Of a stretch of DNA of 64,000 nucleotides, positions 25,737-36,000 are shown piece after piece. Position 1 is the first letter of the stretch. The number at the start of each line of letters is the position of its first letter. The DNA is from Klebsiella sp. RHBSTW-00484 (lineage in GTDB: Bacteria; Pseudomonadota; Gammaproteobacteria; Enterobacterales; Enterobacteriaceae), in the NCBI RefSeq assembly GCF_013705725.1, contig NZ_CP055481.1, forward strand, positions 1 to 64,000. Reading direction: 5' to 3'. The translations under genes and the position numbers were made by a program. The notes under the pieces were generated by a model. The model worked only from the letters and a program-made list of their open reading frames with translations. It was not told the origin of the DNA and made no database searches.

Positions 25737-25769
25737 GCCTGATAGCCCGACCCTAACGGGTTATCAGGC
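25737..25769 (+). terminator. Strong hairpin after yidJ
   Basis: A 13 bp stem GCCTGATAGCCCG (25737-25749) / CGGGTTATCAGGC (25757-25769), with one G-U pair, follows yidJ by 25 bases. No long T run follows, so termination may be partial or the hairpin may protect the 3' end. The yidI gene found at this place in E. coli is missing. Confidence 0.6.
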
Positions 25770-25872
25770 CTGAACTTTCTCTGAAATGGGGCGATTATTA
25801 ATGCCTTCCGCTTTGCCTCTCAGGTAGAATCGCCGGTATTTTACGCACCCGGGTACCCATCAAGGAGTCATG

Positions 25873-26220
25873 ATGAAAATATCCCGCCTTGGCGAAGCGC
25901 CGGACTACCGTTTCTCGCTGGCCAACGAACGTACCTTTCTGGCGTGGATCCGCACTTCGCTCGGTTTCCTCGCGGGGGGCATTGGCCTGGACCAGCTGGC
26001 GCCGGATTTTGCTACGCCGCTGATTCGCGAAATCCTCGCTCTGCTGTTGTGCCTGTTTGCCGGTGGTCTGGCTATCTACGGCTATTTGCGCTGGCTGAGC
26101 AACGAAAAGGCGATGCGGCTTAAGCAGGACCTTCCCTACACCCGCACTTTGCTGCTGATCAGTATTCTGCTGACGATTGTTATCGTGGTGGTGATGGCGT
26201 TAGTGCTCTATGCCGGATAA
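25873..26220 (+). CDS. yidH: YidH, DUF202 inner-membrane protein
   Basis: The 115-residue protein has about three membrane segments and the DUF202 signature LANERTFLAWIRTSLGFL near the N terminus. Of two adjacent ATGs I took the second (25873), 6 bases after AGGAG, which gives the E. coli start MKISRLGEAPDYR. The function is unknown. It overlaps yidG by 11 bp, and yidHGF form one compact unit. Confidence 0.9.
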   Translation: MKISRLGEAPDYRFSLANERTFLAWIRTSLGFLAGGIGLDQLAPDFATPLIREILALLLCLFAGGLAIYGYLRWLSNEKAMRLKQDLPYTRTLLLISILLTIVIVVVMALVLYAG

Positions 26221-26572
26221 TCGCCGGGCGCGTCGCGAAAGCGATCCGGGCCTGCAGCCGGAGCGTACGTCGCTGGCCTGGTTCCGCACGCTTTTAGGCT
26301 ATGGCGCGCTGCTGGCGCTGGCGATTAAGCACCACTGGCATCAGGCGGGGCTACCGTTCTGGATCTCGCTGTGCATATTGCCGTTCGTCGCCATCATCCT
26401 CTGGCGCTATACCCGCAGCCGCAATTTGATGGACGTTGAGCAGAGTGATTTTGTTCAGCGGCAGGCGGTTCGTGACAAATTTTTGATCGCATTCGCAGTA
26501 CTTTCTCTGTCATTGCTGTTTGCTATAACGCACATACGACAGGTGATTTTGTTTATTAAGGATGTGATATGA
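26210..26572 (+). CDS. yidG: YidG, DUF202 inner-membrane protein
   Basis: The 120-residue paralogue of YidH carries the same motif form, LQPERTSLAWFRTLLGYGAL, and three membrane segments. YidH and YidG may assemble together, but this is inference. It overlaps yidH by 11 bp and yidF by 4 bp, so the three proteins are probably made in linked amounts. Confidence 0.9.
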   Translation: MPDNRRARRESDPGLQPERTSLAWFRTLLGYGALLALAIKHHWHQAGLPFWISLCILPFVAIILWRYTRSRNLMDVEQSDFVQRQAVRDKFLIAFAVLSLSLLFAITHIRQVILFIKDVI

Positions 26573-27099
26573 CAGGATGTCAGGCCGATTACGGTGACAA
26601 TCAGCACTGTGGTAACTGCAAATCTCTGGTGAGCGATATCCCGGTGCAGGAAGTGGTTATCCATCGTCAGGAGTGTGAAAACCCCGATCGTGTCTACCTT
26701 CAACTGAGCGCGAAGGGGACGGTGGCCATCAAGTTTATTCCCCATCTGCAGCCCGCCGACGCCCGGCTTTGGGGGGATTTTCTCTGCGCGGTGTTTGCTA
26801 TTTGGGTCAAGGAAGATGCGAATCGCGTTGTGGTGCCGCTGTTTGAGGCCACGCTACGTGCCTGGCGCGGTGAGGCGGTGCATTATGCTAACAATCCACC
26901 GGGGCCGGCCTGCGCGGGCTGCCCCTGGCTAAGATTATGCGGCGGCGGCTGCCCGCAGCTGCGTCTGGAAGATGGCTCCAATGCGCTATGCGAGGGATAC
27001 CGGCAGTTTTACAGCTGGAGCGCCCCCTACATGCGCGTCCTGCGTGATTTACTCAATCAACACCGCTCGCCGGTTGAACTGATGCATCTGCTGCGCTAA
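26569..27099 (+). CDS. yidF: YidF, protein resembling the C-terminal part of anaerobic sulfatase-maturing enzymes
   Basis: The 176-residue protein resembles the end of anaerobic sulfatase-maturing radical SAM enzymes. KFIPHLQ and WGDFLCAVFAIWV match the last barrel segments, and C115-X2-C118-X5-C124-X3-C128 with a later C141 in CEGY matches SPASM-domain cluster ligands. The N-terminal CX3CX2C motif that binds the radical SAM cluster is absent; only CGNC at 14-17 is present. E. coli YidF is similarly short, so this is not a recent local truncation. A link to YidJ maturation is plausible but unproven. It overlaps yidG by 4 bp. Confidence 0.82.
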   Translation: MTGCQADYGDNQHCGNCKSLVSDIPVQEVVIHRQECENPDRVYLQLSAKGTVAIKFIPHLQPADARLWGDFLCAVFAIWVKEDANRVVVPLFEATLRAWRGEAVHYANNPPGPACAGCPWLRLCGGGCPQLRLEDGSNALCEGYRQFYSWSAPYMRVLRDLLNQHRSPVELMHLLR

Positions 27100-27102
27100 A
27101 AA

Positions 27103-27134
27103 AATGGCGACGAAAGAACCTCTTCGTCGCCATT
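27103..27134 (-). terminator. Bidirectional terminator between yidF and dsdA
   Basis: A perfect 12 bp stem AATGGCGACGAA (27103-27114) / TTCGTCGCCATT (27123-27134) lies between the convergent yidF and dsdA. On the minus strand it is followed by a run of seven T, an excellent dsdA terminator. The plus-strand T run is poor. Confidence 0.88.
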
Positions 27135-27154
27135 CTGTTTACCCGTCGACCGGC

Positions 27155-28483
27155 TTAACGCCCTTTCGCCAGATACTGCGCCATCTCCTCTTCCGGCACC
27201 ATGCCGCCGCCGGTTGCCCATACTAAATGGGTGGCGTTTTGCATCTGCTCAGCGGTGAACGCGTGCATCTGCTGATACGCCCGGCTGGCGCAAACCCGCT
27301 GCGGCCCGGCCATTCCCGCCAGAGCGGACGGCTCCAGACGCAGGTTTTCTTCCTGCGCCAGCCAGCCCAGCATGTCGTACATGGTCTGGTCATCTAGAGA
27401 ATAAAACCCATCCAGCAGGCGTTCCATCGCCCGGCCAACGAAGCCCGACGCGCGGCCCACCGCCAGACCGTCGGCGGCAGTCAGATTATCAATCCCCAAA
27501 TCCTGAACCGAAATCTCATCATGCAGGCCGGTGTAGACCCCCAGCAGCATACAAGGCGAGTGGGTCGGCTCGGCGAAGAAGCAGTGCACGTGGTCGCCGA
27601 AGGCCAGCTTCAGGCCAAACGCCACTCCGCCGGGGCCGCCGCCGACGCCGCACGGCAGGTAAACAAATAGCGGATGATCGGCATCCACGATGCGCCCTTC
27701 GCGGGCAAACTGCGCTTTTAGCCGCTCACCGGCCACGGCATAGCCGAGGAACAGGGTGCGCGAGTTCTCATCATCAATAAAGAAGCAGTTCGGGTCCGAT
27801 TCGGCGGCTTTACGTCCCTGCTCGACCGCCACGCCGTAATCCTCTTCGTACTCCACCACGGTAACGCCGTGGCTGCGCAGTTTGGCTTTTTTCCACGCCC
27901 GGGCGTCGGCGGACATATGTACCGTCACCTTAAAGCCGATACGCGCGCTCATAATGCCAATCGACATCCCGAGGTTGCCGGTGGATCCAACGGCGATGCT
28001 GTACTGGCTAAAGAACTGCCTGAATTCCGGGGTCAGCAGCTTGCGGTAGTCATCAGAAATTTTTAACAAACCTGCGTTGATAGCCAACTTCTCCGCATGG
28101 GTCAGCACCTCGTAAATGCCGCCGCGGGCCTTAATCGAGCCGGAAATCGGCAGGTGGCTGTCTTTTTTCAGCAACAGATCGCCGCTAATCGGCTGGCTGA
28201 AGGCTGTTTCCAGCCGGGCTTTCATTTCCGGGATGGCTATCAGTTCGGACTCGATAATCCCGCCGGTGGTAGCGGTTTCCGGGAAGGCTTGCGCCAGATA
28301 CGGCGCAAAGCGATCGAGCCTGGTGTGGGCGTCCTGAACGTCTTCAGTCGTTAAACCAACATAGGGTAAACCTTCCGCCAGCGACGTTGTTGACGGGTTA
28401 AACCAGGTGGTTTCTTTCAGGGCAATCAGCTCCTCCAGCAGAGGAAACTGTGCGATTAAAGTGGTCATGTCAGCGTTTTTCAT
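27155..28483 (-). CDS. dsdA: D-serine dehydratase
   Basis: DsdA is a PLP enzyme that deaminates D-serine to pyruvate and ammonia, allowing growth on, and detoxification of, this urine-abundant amino acid. The 442-residue protein starts at 28483 ([10 protein letters not shown]) after AAGGA; a longer frame adds 19 unrelated residues. The PLP lysine is Lys118 in SGSIKARGG, and [11 protein letters not shown] and CGVGGGPGG form the phosphate-binding loops. It is the second gene of the dsdX-dsdA unit, 16 bases after dsdX. Confidence 0.96.
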   Translation of the reverse strand: MKNADMTTLIAQFPLLEELIALKETTWFNPSTTSLAEGLPYVGLTTEDVQDAHTRLDRFAPYLAQAFPETATTGGIIESELIAIPEMKARLETAFSQPISGDLLLKKDSHLPISGSIKARGGIYEVLTHAEKLAINAGLLKISDDYRKLLTPEFRQFFSQYSIAVGSTGNLGMSIGIMSARIGFKVTVHMSADARAWKKAKLRSHGVTVVEYEEDYGVAVEQGRKAAESDPNCFFIDDENSRTLFLGYAVAGERLKAQFAREGRIVDADHPLFVYLPCGVGGGPGGVAFGLKLAFGDHVHCFFAEPTHSPCMLLGVYTGLHDEISVQDLGIDNLTAADGLAVGRASGFVGRAMERLLDGFYSLDDQTMYDMLGWLAQEENLRLEPSALAGMAGPQRVCASRAYQQMHAFTAEQMQNATHLVWATGGGMVPEEEMAQYLAKGR

Positions 28484-28499
28484 ATTACGTCCTTCGCGC

Positions 28500-29837
28500 T
28501 CAGATGATGAAAGAAAGCAGGAATGTGCCAGCCAGTGCAAGTAACGAGGCGATAAAGGTCGCCGTTGTATAGTACTTGAACGTCTCGTTGAGGCTTGCGC
28601 CGCAGTACTGTTTAACCAGCCAGAACAGGGAATCCGTTACGATAGTGCAGCCAATCGCGCCTGAGCCGATGGCGATAGCGATGATTTCCGGGCTCACGCC
28701 GGGATAGAGCGGCAGCATTGGTGCGACGATAGCAGTTGCGCCCATCATCGCCACAGTGGCGGAACCGACAGCGGCGTGCAGAATCAGCGCCACCAGCCAG
28801 GCCAGCAGAATCGGGTGCATGTCGAGGTTTGACAAAATCACCGCCAGCGTATCGGCCAGGCCGCTGGTTTTCAGAATGGCGTTGAAGGCCCCGCCAGCGC
28901 CGATAATCAGCAGAATATTGGCAATCGAACCGAAGCAGTTTTCCGTATGCGTCAGCAGGGTGCTCATCCCCATATCCTGGCGGATGCCCAGCACGTAGTA
29001 CGCCACAAAGACGGCGATAAACATGGCGGTGATTGGGTTACCGATAAACTCCAACAGCATGTACAGCGTGCCGCCTTTGGCCATATTCAGTTCGGCAACG
29101 GTTTTTACCAGCATCAGACCGATTGGCAGCAGCACCGTAAATAGCGTGGCGCCGAGCGACGGTAGCGTCTCTTCTTTGCGCACTTCGAGGTTGGAAAACT
29201 CAGCCGGAACCGCTTTAAACGGCAGACGGTTGCCGAGCAGACGCAGGAACAAGGGGCCGCCGACCAGAGACGCCAGCAGGCCCACCAGCAGACCATAGAC
29301 GATCACCGTGCCGATATCCGCGCCCAGCTTGTTGGCAACGAACAGCGCTGCCGGATGCGGAGGCACCACGCAGTGGACTGCCATCAGCGCCGTACACAGT
29401 GGGATTGCCAGCTTGAGCAGCGATGTGTTGGTCTTTTTGGCAATGGAAAACGCCAGTGGGATAAGCAGAACGACACCCACTTCAACGAATAGCGTAATCC
29501 CGCAAATCAGGCCCACCAGCACCATAATGACATCCGCTGACAGCCAGCGGCAGCGCTGGAGCGTCAGACCGATGCGTTCCGCCGCGCCGGAAACCTCCAT
29601 CATCTTGCCGAGAATAGTCCCCAGCCCAATGACCGCCGCCAGGAAGCCCAGCGTGCCGCCAATCCCGCTCTCAATGGCGTTAACCATATCCAGCGGGCTC
29701 ATCCCCATCATTGCGCCAACGAAAAAACTCGCCAGCAGCAGCGCCAGGAATGGGTGAAACTTCAGTTTGACGATAGTTACCACAATCAACACGATGCTGA
29801 TAAGCAACGTGCTCACAACCCAGATCTGAGATTCCAT
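28500..29837 (-). CDS. dsdX: D-serine permease DsdX
   Basis: DsdX is a GntP-family inner-membrane transporter importing D-serine. The 445-residue protein begins [16 protein letters not shown] at 29837, matching E. coli DsdX; the upstream extension to 29888 is rejected. It has about 12 membrane segments and the family motif [10 protein letters not shown]. It is transcribed divergently from dsdC, and dsdA follows after 16 bases. Confidence 0.95.
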   Translation of the reverse strand: MESQIWVVSTLLISIVLIVVTIVKLKFHPFLALLLASFFVGAMMGMSPLDMVNAIESGIGGTLGFLAAVIGLGTILGKMMEVSGAAERIGLTLQRCRWLSADVIMVLVGLICGITLFVEVGVVLLIPLAFSIAKKTNTSLLKLAIPLCTALMAVHCVVPPHPAALFVANKLGADIGTVIVYGLLVGLLASLVGGPLFLRLLGNRLPFKAVPAEFSNLEVRKEETLPSLGATLFTVLLPIGLMLVKTVAELNMAKGGTLYMLLEFIGNPITAMFIAVFVAYYVLGIRQDMGMSTLLTHTENCFGSIANILLIIGAGGAFNAILKTSGLADTLAVILSNLDMHPILLAWLVALILHAAVGSATVAMMGATAIVAPMLPLYPGVSPEIIAIAIGSGAIGCTIVTDSLFWLVKQYCGASLNETFKYYTTATFIASLLALAGTFLLSFII

Positions 29838-29919
29838 ACCCCACCTCGCCTGTGAATAATCTGTGGTTATTGAACAGAAAAACAGCATGCGCTGACAAAC
29901 GATATAAACGACGCTTCAG

Positions 29920-29996
29920 ATGAATCAGATTGAATCAAAAAGGTGATTTGGCTCTAAAATAGTCTAATTATTGTGTTATGAATCACTTTTATTCAT
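29920..29996. promoter_or_regulatory. DsdC-type operator repeats in the dsdX-dsdC divergent region
   Basis: GAATCA occurs at 29922-29927 and 29932-29937, one helical turn apart. An inverted repeat ATGAAT (29978-29983) / ATTCAT (29991-29996) with a 7-base spacer overlaps a third GAATCA. This spacing fits LysR-type activator binding. The divergent promoters of dsdX and dsdC must lie in this 223 bp gap. Confidence 0.55.
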
Positions 29997-30060
29997 CTTT
30001 AAAACGCGGTCAGGGCGAAAATTTTCTTACAATCGACGCTGAAAAGCGAAGGAGCAAGAA

Positions 30061-30990
30061 ATGGAAATGCTAAAAGATCTGGGTAACCGGCTGCTTAACG
30101 GCTGGCAGCTGTCGAAGCTCTATACCTTTGAAGTCGCTGCCCGGCATGAGTCGTTTGCGCTGGCGGCGGAAGAACTATCGCTGACGCCGAGCGCGGTCAG
30201 CCACCGAATAAACCAGCTTGAAGAGGAGCTGGGGATCCAGCTGTTTGTGCGATCGCATCGCAAGGTGGAACTGACGCATGAAGGCAAGCGGGTGTTCTGG
30301 GCGCTGAAATCCTCGCTGGACAGCCTCAACCAGGAGATTCTGGATATTAAAAACCAGGAGCTGTCGGGGACGTTAACCGTCTATTCGCGCCCGTCCATCG
30401 CCCAGTGCTGGCTGGTTCCGGCGCTGGGTGATTTTACCCGCCGCTACCCATCGATCTCGCTCACCGTGCTGACCGGCAACGATAACGTCAATATGCAGCG
30501 TGCGGGGATCGACCTGGCGATTTACTTTGATGATGCGCCCTCATCGCAGCTCAGCCATCATTTTCTGATGGATGAGTCCATCGTGCCGGTTTGTACGGCG
30601 GATTACGCGCGCCAGCATCAGCTTCAGCAGAATCCCGATAACCTTCGTCGCTGCACGCTATTGCATGACCGTCAGGCCTGGAGCAACGATTCCGGTACCG
30701 ATGAGTGGTTTAGCTGGGCGCAACAATTTGCGATTAACTTGCCGCAATCGTCGGGAATTGGCTTCGATCGTTCCGATTTAGCGGTGATTGCGGCGATGAA
30801 TCACGTTGGTGTGGCAATGGGGCGTAAACGGCTAGTGCAAAAACGCCTCGATAGCGGGGAGCTGATCGCGCCGTTCGGCGACATGATGCTGAAATGCCAC
30901 CAGCACTATTACGTGACGACCCTGTCGGGCCGTCAGTGGCCGAAAATCGATGCGTTTATCAACTGGTTGCAGAGTCAGGCGCAATTATGA
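30061..30990 (+). CDS. dsdC: LysR-type activator of D-serine genes
   Basis: DsdC activates dsdXA when D-serine is present and represses its own gene. The 309-residue protein has the N-terminal LysR helix-turn-helix (about 18-75; FALAAEELSLTPSAVSHRINQLEEE) and a C-terminal periplasmic-binding-like effector domain. Its length agrees with E. coli DsdC. The ATG follows GAAGGAG with good spacing. The locus lies between yidF and the efflux genes. Confidence 0.94.
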   Translation: MEMLKDLGNRLLNGWQLSKLYTFEVAARHESFALAAEELSLTPSAVSHRINQLEEELGIQLFVRSHRKVELTHEGKRVFWALKSSLDSLNQEILDIKNQELSGTLTVYSRPSIAQCWLVPALGDFTRRYPSISLTVLTGNDNVNMQRAGIDLAIYFDDAPSSQLSHHFLMDESIVPVCTADYARQHQLQQNPDNLRRCTLLHDRQAWSNDSGTDEWFSWAQQFAINLPQSSGIGFDRSDLAVIAAMNHVGVAMGRKRLVQKRLDSGELIAPFGDMMLKCHQHYYVTTLSGRQWPKIDAFINWLQSQAQL

Positions 30991-31006
30991 TGACCGGATT
31001 GTTTTG

Positions 31007-31095
31007 CTAGCCCAGACAGGCGCTGACCGGGCTACGGATTCACAGCCTTCTGCGATCGGGTAGCCCGGACAGGTGCGCAGCACCGCCTCCGGGAA
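31007..31095. repeat. REP/BIME-type repeat pair after dsdC
   Basis: Two inverted REP-like units are present: TAGCCCAGACAGGCGCTG with ACCGGGCTAC (31008-31035), and GTAGCCCGGACAGG with CCGCCTCCGGG (31060-31093). The second unit recurs at 48766-48802 and 60959-60996. It lies between convergent dsdC and the acetyltransferase gene. Confidence 0.8.
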
Positions 31096-31105
31096 AAGAG
31101 CAGGC

Positions 31106-31516
31106 TTATAATACTTTCGTTAAATAGTGGCGCTCCATACCCACATGCGGGAAATCCGGCAGCGACATCTGCAGCTGATAACCCAATTTCTGATAAAACG
31201 GCAGCGCCTGAAAGCTGAACGTATCCACCAGCATGTGGCTACAACCGCGCTCCCGCGCCTGGTTTTCCGCTTCCTGCATCAGCTCGCTACCCAACCCGCT
31301 GCCGCGCGAGGCTTCGCTGACCCACAAATACTTAATACACAACCAGCTACCTTTATGTTCGGCAATCAAACCACCGCGCATCACACCTGCATTATCGCGA
31401 GAATAGACTCCTAGCTCACCAAACTGCGCCGGGTCCAGAAAACGTAAATTGTATTCCCGCAGCCCCGTCAGCAGCTCCTCCTGGTCGGCGGGATTAATGC
31501 CATTAATTATCTCCAT
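31106..31516 (-). CDS. GNAT-family N-acetyltransferase
   Basis: The 136-residue protein carries the acetyl-CoA-binding GNAT core: motif [20 protein letters not shown] (about 67-85; Q/RxxGxG/A form RGSGLG), and motif B around [17 protein letters not shown], ending in a typical ERHYLTKVL tail. The substrate is unknown; GNAT proteins of this size acetylate small molecules, antibiotics or protein N termini. The ATG has no obvious ribosome binding site. It is a single gene, divergent from the efflux operon across a 441 bp gap. Confidence 0.85.
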   Translation of the reverse strand: MEIINGINPADQEELLTGLREYNLRFLDPAQFGELGVYSRDNAGVMRGGLIAEHKGSWLCIKYLWVSEASRGSGLGSELMQEAENQARERGCSHMLVDTFSFQALPFYQKLGYQLQMSLPDFPHVGMERHYLTKVL

Positions 31517-31644
31517 TTTTTATTTTTCACAGACCATTCACCACTCTACTTTCACAAAATATTCTTATTTTCTCCATTATTTCCTGACTAAATTTCACTC
31601 ACTAAATGTTGTGTAAAAAACCTTCCCATCATTCGGCATAGACG

Positions 31645-31677
31645 TATAATGGGCAAAAATGAGAATGATCATTCTCA
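31645..31677 (+). promoter_or_regulatory. Candidate Fur box overlapping a promoter
   Basis: A perfect 18 bp palindrome TGAGAATGATCATTCTCA at 31660-31677 matches the Fur consensus at 10 of 12 positions in either direction. It sits just downstream of a perfect -10 TATAAT (31645-31650), where a bound repressor would block transcription. No good -35 is seen. The next coding start is eefA, about 280 bases downstream. Confidence 0.62.
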
Positions 31678-31957
31678 AAGTCATAAAGTATGGGGAAACC
31701 CATGAGTCATACCCTGTAGCAGGCATAACTGCTCGGGTCAGAGTCTGTAACCGCCGTCTGACACCGTACTCGCCGTTCGGGGGAACTCTCGGAAAAACCG
31801 TTTAATTCATAGCGGTAATAACCGAGTCATTTACTGCAAACAGGAATATTTATTTTCCATTTGTTATTTGTGCTTGCCCGGAGATGCATCATCGACCGGC
31901 TCATCACCCCCGCCAATAAATTTGCGGGGCGGACGTCGTTCATCCTGAGAAAATATA
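31678..31957 (+). other. Long leader region before the efflux operon
   Basis: No gene is supported in these 280 bases. They hold several possible hairpins: ATGGG-GAAA-CCCAT (31691-31704), GTCAGA / TCTGAC (31738-31763), GGT-AATA-ACC near 31821, and CCCCGC / GCGGGG (31906-31927). A five-codon frame (M S H T L stop) starts at 31702. The layout suggests a structured leader or a small RNA, but I match it to no riboswitch class I know. Confidence 0.4.
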
Positions 31958-33085
31958 ATGAAATACACCATCACACCCATCGCAGCAGCTGCATTATTTC
32001 TCCTTAGTGGATGCGATAACGCGCAAACTTCCGCCCCACAGCAAATGGTCCCGGAAGTCGGCGTCGTCACCCTGCAAGGCCAGCCCGTTCCGGTGGTGAG
32101 CAGCCTTACGGGCCGCACCACCGCCTCGCTAAGCGCCGAGGTCCGCCCGCAGGTCGGCGGTATCGTACAAAAACGCCTGTTTACCGAGGGCGATATGGTC
32201 AAAGCCGGACAAGCGCTGTACCAAATCGACCCGTCCAGCTATCGGGCAATATTTAACGAAGCTGCCGCGTCGCTGAAACAGGCTCAGGCGCTGGTCACCG
32301 CCGACTGCCAAAAAGCCCAACGCTACGCGGTGCTGGTGAAAGATAACGGTGTCTCCCGCCAGGATGCCGACGACGCGCTGTCGACCTGTAATCAGGACAA
32401 AGCCAGCGTGGAGTCGAAAAAGGCGGCGCTGGAGAGCGCACGCATTAACCTGAACTGGACTACTGTCACCGCGCCGATTGCCGGGCGTATCGGTATCTCC
32501 TCCGTGACGCCGGGCGCGCTGGTTTCCGCCGATCAGGATACCGCGCTGGCGACGATCCGCGGACTGGACATCATGTACGTCGATCTCACCCGATCCAGCG
32601 TCGATCTGCTGCACTTGCGCAAGCAAAGTCTGGCGAGCAACAGCGATACCCTTAACGTCACGCTGACCCTTGAAGATGGCAGTACCTACAGCGAAAAAGG
32701 TCGTCTGGCGCTGACCGAAGTGGCGGTGGATGAATCAACTGGCTCGGTTACGCTGCGCGCGGTCTTCCCTAATCCGCAGCATGTACTGCTGCCGGGAATG
32801 TTCGTTCGCGCCCGCGTCGACGAAGGCATTATGGATGATGCAATCCTTGCCCCGCAGCAGGGTATCACCCGCGATGCTAAAGGCGATGCGACCGCGCTAG
32901 TGGTCGACACCAGCAGCAAAGTTGAGCAGCGTAGCGTGGAAACAGGAGACACCTACGGTGACAAATGGCTGATCGTCAACGGCCTGAAGAGCGGCGATAA
33001 GCTGATTGTTGAAGGTACCAGCAAAGTTGCGCCGGGCCAGCAGGTGAAAGCCGTCGACGTTAAAAACGACGGAGGCAACGCCTGA
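31958..33085 (+). CDS. eefA: RND efflux periplasmic adaptor lipoprotein (EefA-like)
   Basis: The membrane-fusion subunit of a tripartite drug efflux pump. The 375-residue protein has a lipoprotein signal with lipobox LSGC (Cys19), a biotinyl-lipoyl-like domain with EVRPQVGGIVQKRLFTEGD, an alpha-hairpin (about 95-165), and the return strand WTTVTAPIAGRIG. It is AcrA-family. The gene order adaptor-RND-outer membrane lipoprotein, and the Klebsiella-like context, fit EefABC; the symbol is from recall and less certain than the family. It overlaps eefB by 1 base (TGATG). Confidence 0.85.
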   Translation: MKYTITPIAAAALFLLSGCDNAQTSAPQQMVPEVGVVTLQGQPVPVVSSLTGRTTASLSAEVRPQVGGIVQKRLFTEGDMVKAGQALYQIDPSSYRAIFNEAAASLKQAQALVTADCQKAQRYAVLVKDNGVSRQDADDALSTCNQDKASVESKKAALESARINLNWTTVTAPIAGRIGISSVTPGALVSADQDTALATIRGLDIMYVDLTRSSVDLLHLRKQSLASNSDTLNVTLTLEDGSTYSEKGRLALTEVAVDESTGSVTLRAVFPNPQHVLLPGMFVRARVDEGIMDDAILAPQQGITRDAKGDATALVVDTSSKVEQRSVETGDTYGDKWLIVNGLKSGDKLIVEGTSKVAPGQQVKAVDVKNDGGNA

Positions 33086-36000
33086 TGTTCTCTCGTTTCT
33101 TTGTGCGACGCCCGGTTTTCGCCTGGGTTATCGCCATTCTGATTATGCTTGCCGGGATTCTGGCGATCCGCACTCTGCCGGTTGGCCAGTACCCTGACGT
33201 CGCGCCGCCAGCGGTAAAAATCTCCGCCACCTATACCGGGGCCTCTGCGGAAACCCTGGAAAACAGCGTCACCCAGGTTATCGAACAGCAGCTTACCGGC
33301 CTGGATAACCTGCTCTACTTTACGTCTACCAGCAGCTCCGACGGCTCGGTCAGCATTACCGTGACCTTCGAGCAGGGCACCGACCCGGATACCGCGCAGG
33401 TTCAGGTACAGAACAAAGTGCAGCAGGCGGAATCGCGTTTGCCGAGCGAAGTTCAACAATCCGGCGTGACGGTAGAAAAATCGCAGAGCAGCTTCCTGCT
33501 GATCCTCTCGGTTTATGACAAAAACAACAAAGCCACCAGCTCCGATATCTCCGACTGGCTGGTGAGCAACATGCAAGACCCATTGGCGCGTATTGAAGGC
33601 GTCGGTAGCCTGCAGGTCTTTGGCGCAGAATACGCCATGCGTATCTGGATGGACCCGACCAAACTAGCCTCTTATTCGCTGATGCCTTCCGATGTGCAAT
33701 CGGCGATTGAAGCGCAGAACGTGCAGGTTTCCGCCGGTAAAATCGGTGCGCTGCCCGCTTCTAACGCTCAGCAACTGACCGCCACCGTGCGCGCCCAGTC
33801 GCGCCTGCAAACTGCCGCCCAGTTCAAAGAGATTATCGTTAAGAGTCAAACCGACGGCTCGGTGGTACGCCTGAGCGATGTCGCCCGCGTCGAAATGGGC
33901 AGCGAAGATTACACCGCCTCCGCCAACCTCAACGGTCACCCGGCCGCCGGGATCGCGGTGATGATGGCCCCTGGAGCCAACGCACTGAACACCGCGACGC
34001 TGGTGAAAAGTAAGATTGCCGAATTCCAGCGTCAGATGCCGCAGGGCTACGATATCGCCTACCCGAAAGACAGCACCGAGTTCATCAAAATCTCGGTTGA
34101 GGACGTGATTCAGACGCTTTTCGAGGCCATCATCCTCGTGGTCTGCGTCATGTATCTGTTCCTGCAAAACTTCCGCGCCACGCTGATCCCGGCGGTGGCG
34201 GTTCCGGTCGTGCTGCTGGGTACCTTCGGCGTGCTGGCACTGTTCGGCTACTCCATCAATACCCTGACGCTGTTTGCGATGGTGCTGGCGATAGGCTTGC
34301 TGGTGGATGACGCCATCGTGGTGGTGGAAAACGTCGAGCGTATTATGCGCGACGAAGGGCTGCCCGCCCGCGAAGCCACTGAAAAATCGATGGGTGAAAT
34401 CTCCGGCGCACTGATCGCCATTGCGCTGGTGCTCTCGGCAGTATTCCTGCCGATGGCCTTCTTCGGCGGCTCCACCGGGGTTATCTACCGCCAGTTTTCG
34501 GTGACCATTATCTCGGCGATGATGCTCTCCGTGGTGGTCGCGCTAACCTTAACCCCGGCGCTGTGCGGCGCACTGCTGAGCCATTCTAAACCGCACACCA
34601 AGGGCTTCTTCGGTGGCTTTAACCGCCTGTGGGGACGCACTGAGCAGGGCTATCAGCATCGGGTTGTCGGTGGCCTGCGCCGCTCGGCGGTGATGATGGG
34701 TGCTTTTGTCCTGATTTGCGGCGGCATGGCGCTGGCGATGTGGAAACTGCCGGGCAGCTTCCTCCCGACGGAAGATCAGGGCGAAATCATGGTCCAGTAC
34801 ACGCTGCCTGCCGGGGCAACGGCGGTGCGCACCGCCGAGGTTCGCCGCCAGGTCACCGACTGGTTCCTCACCAAAGAGAAAGCCAATACCGATGTGATTT
34901 TTACCGTTGACGGCTTTAGCTTTAGCGGCAGCGGACAGAATGCCGGGATGGCCTTCGTGTCGCTGAAAAACTGGTCCGAACGTAAAGGCGAAGCCAATAC
35001 CGCTCAGGCTATCGCCCTGCGCGCCACCAAAGAGCTGGGCAGCATTCGCGATGCCACCCTGTTTGCCATGACCCCGCCGTCGGTGGATGGTCTGGGGCAG
35101 AGCAACGGTTTCACCTTCGAGCTGATGGCCAGCGGCGGCACCGATCGCGAGAGCCTGATGAAAATGCGCAGCCAACTGCTGGCGGCGGCCAATCAACGTT
35201 CTGAACTGCAATCGGTGCGCGCCAACGATCTGCCGCAGATGCCACAGCTGCAGGTGGATATCGATAACAACAAAGCCGTATCGCTCGGGCTGTCTTTGAG
35301 CGATGTCACCGATACCCTCTCCAGCGCCTGGGGCGGTACCTACGTCAATGACTTTATCGATCGTGGGCGCGTGAAAAAGGTCTATATCCAGGGCGAAAGC
35401 GATGCCCGTGCTGTGCCGTCCGACCTCGGCAAATGGTTCGTGCGCGGCAGCGACGATAGCATGACGCCGTTCTCTGCCTTTGCCACCACCCGTTGGCAAT
35501 ACGGCCCGGAAAGCCTGGTGCGCTACAACGGCTCCGCCGCCTTTGAAATTCAGGGCGAGAACGCCAGTGGTTTCAGCTCCGGCGCGGCAATGGACAAGAT
35601 GGAAGCCTTAGCCAATAACCTGCCTGCCGGTACCACCTGGGCATGGAGCGGCATGTCGCTGCAGGAAAAACTCGCCAGCGGTCAGGCGATGAGCCTCTAC
35701 GCCATCTCGATTCTGGTGGTCTTCCTGTGCCTGGCAGCGCTGTACGAGAGCTGGTCGGTACCGTTCTCGGTCATCATGGTTATCCCGCTCGGGCTGCTCG
35801 GCGCGGCGCTGGCGGCATGGATGCGCGGTCTGAACAACGATGTCTACTTCCAGGTGGCACTGCTGACCACCATCGGCCTGTCGTCGAAGAACGCCATTTT
35901 GATCGTCGAATTCGCCGAATCGGCGGTGGAAGAGGGGTATTCGCTATCGCGAGCCGCGATGCGCGCCGCGCAGACCCGACTGCGACCCATTGTGATGACC

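Noticed and set aside
31702..31719. Five-codon leader peptide before eefA
   Set aside because: No ribosome binding site, no regulatory codon run and no adjacent terminator; kept only as a note within the leader region.
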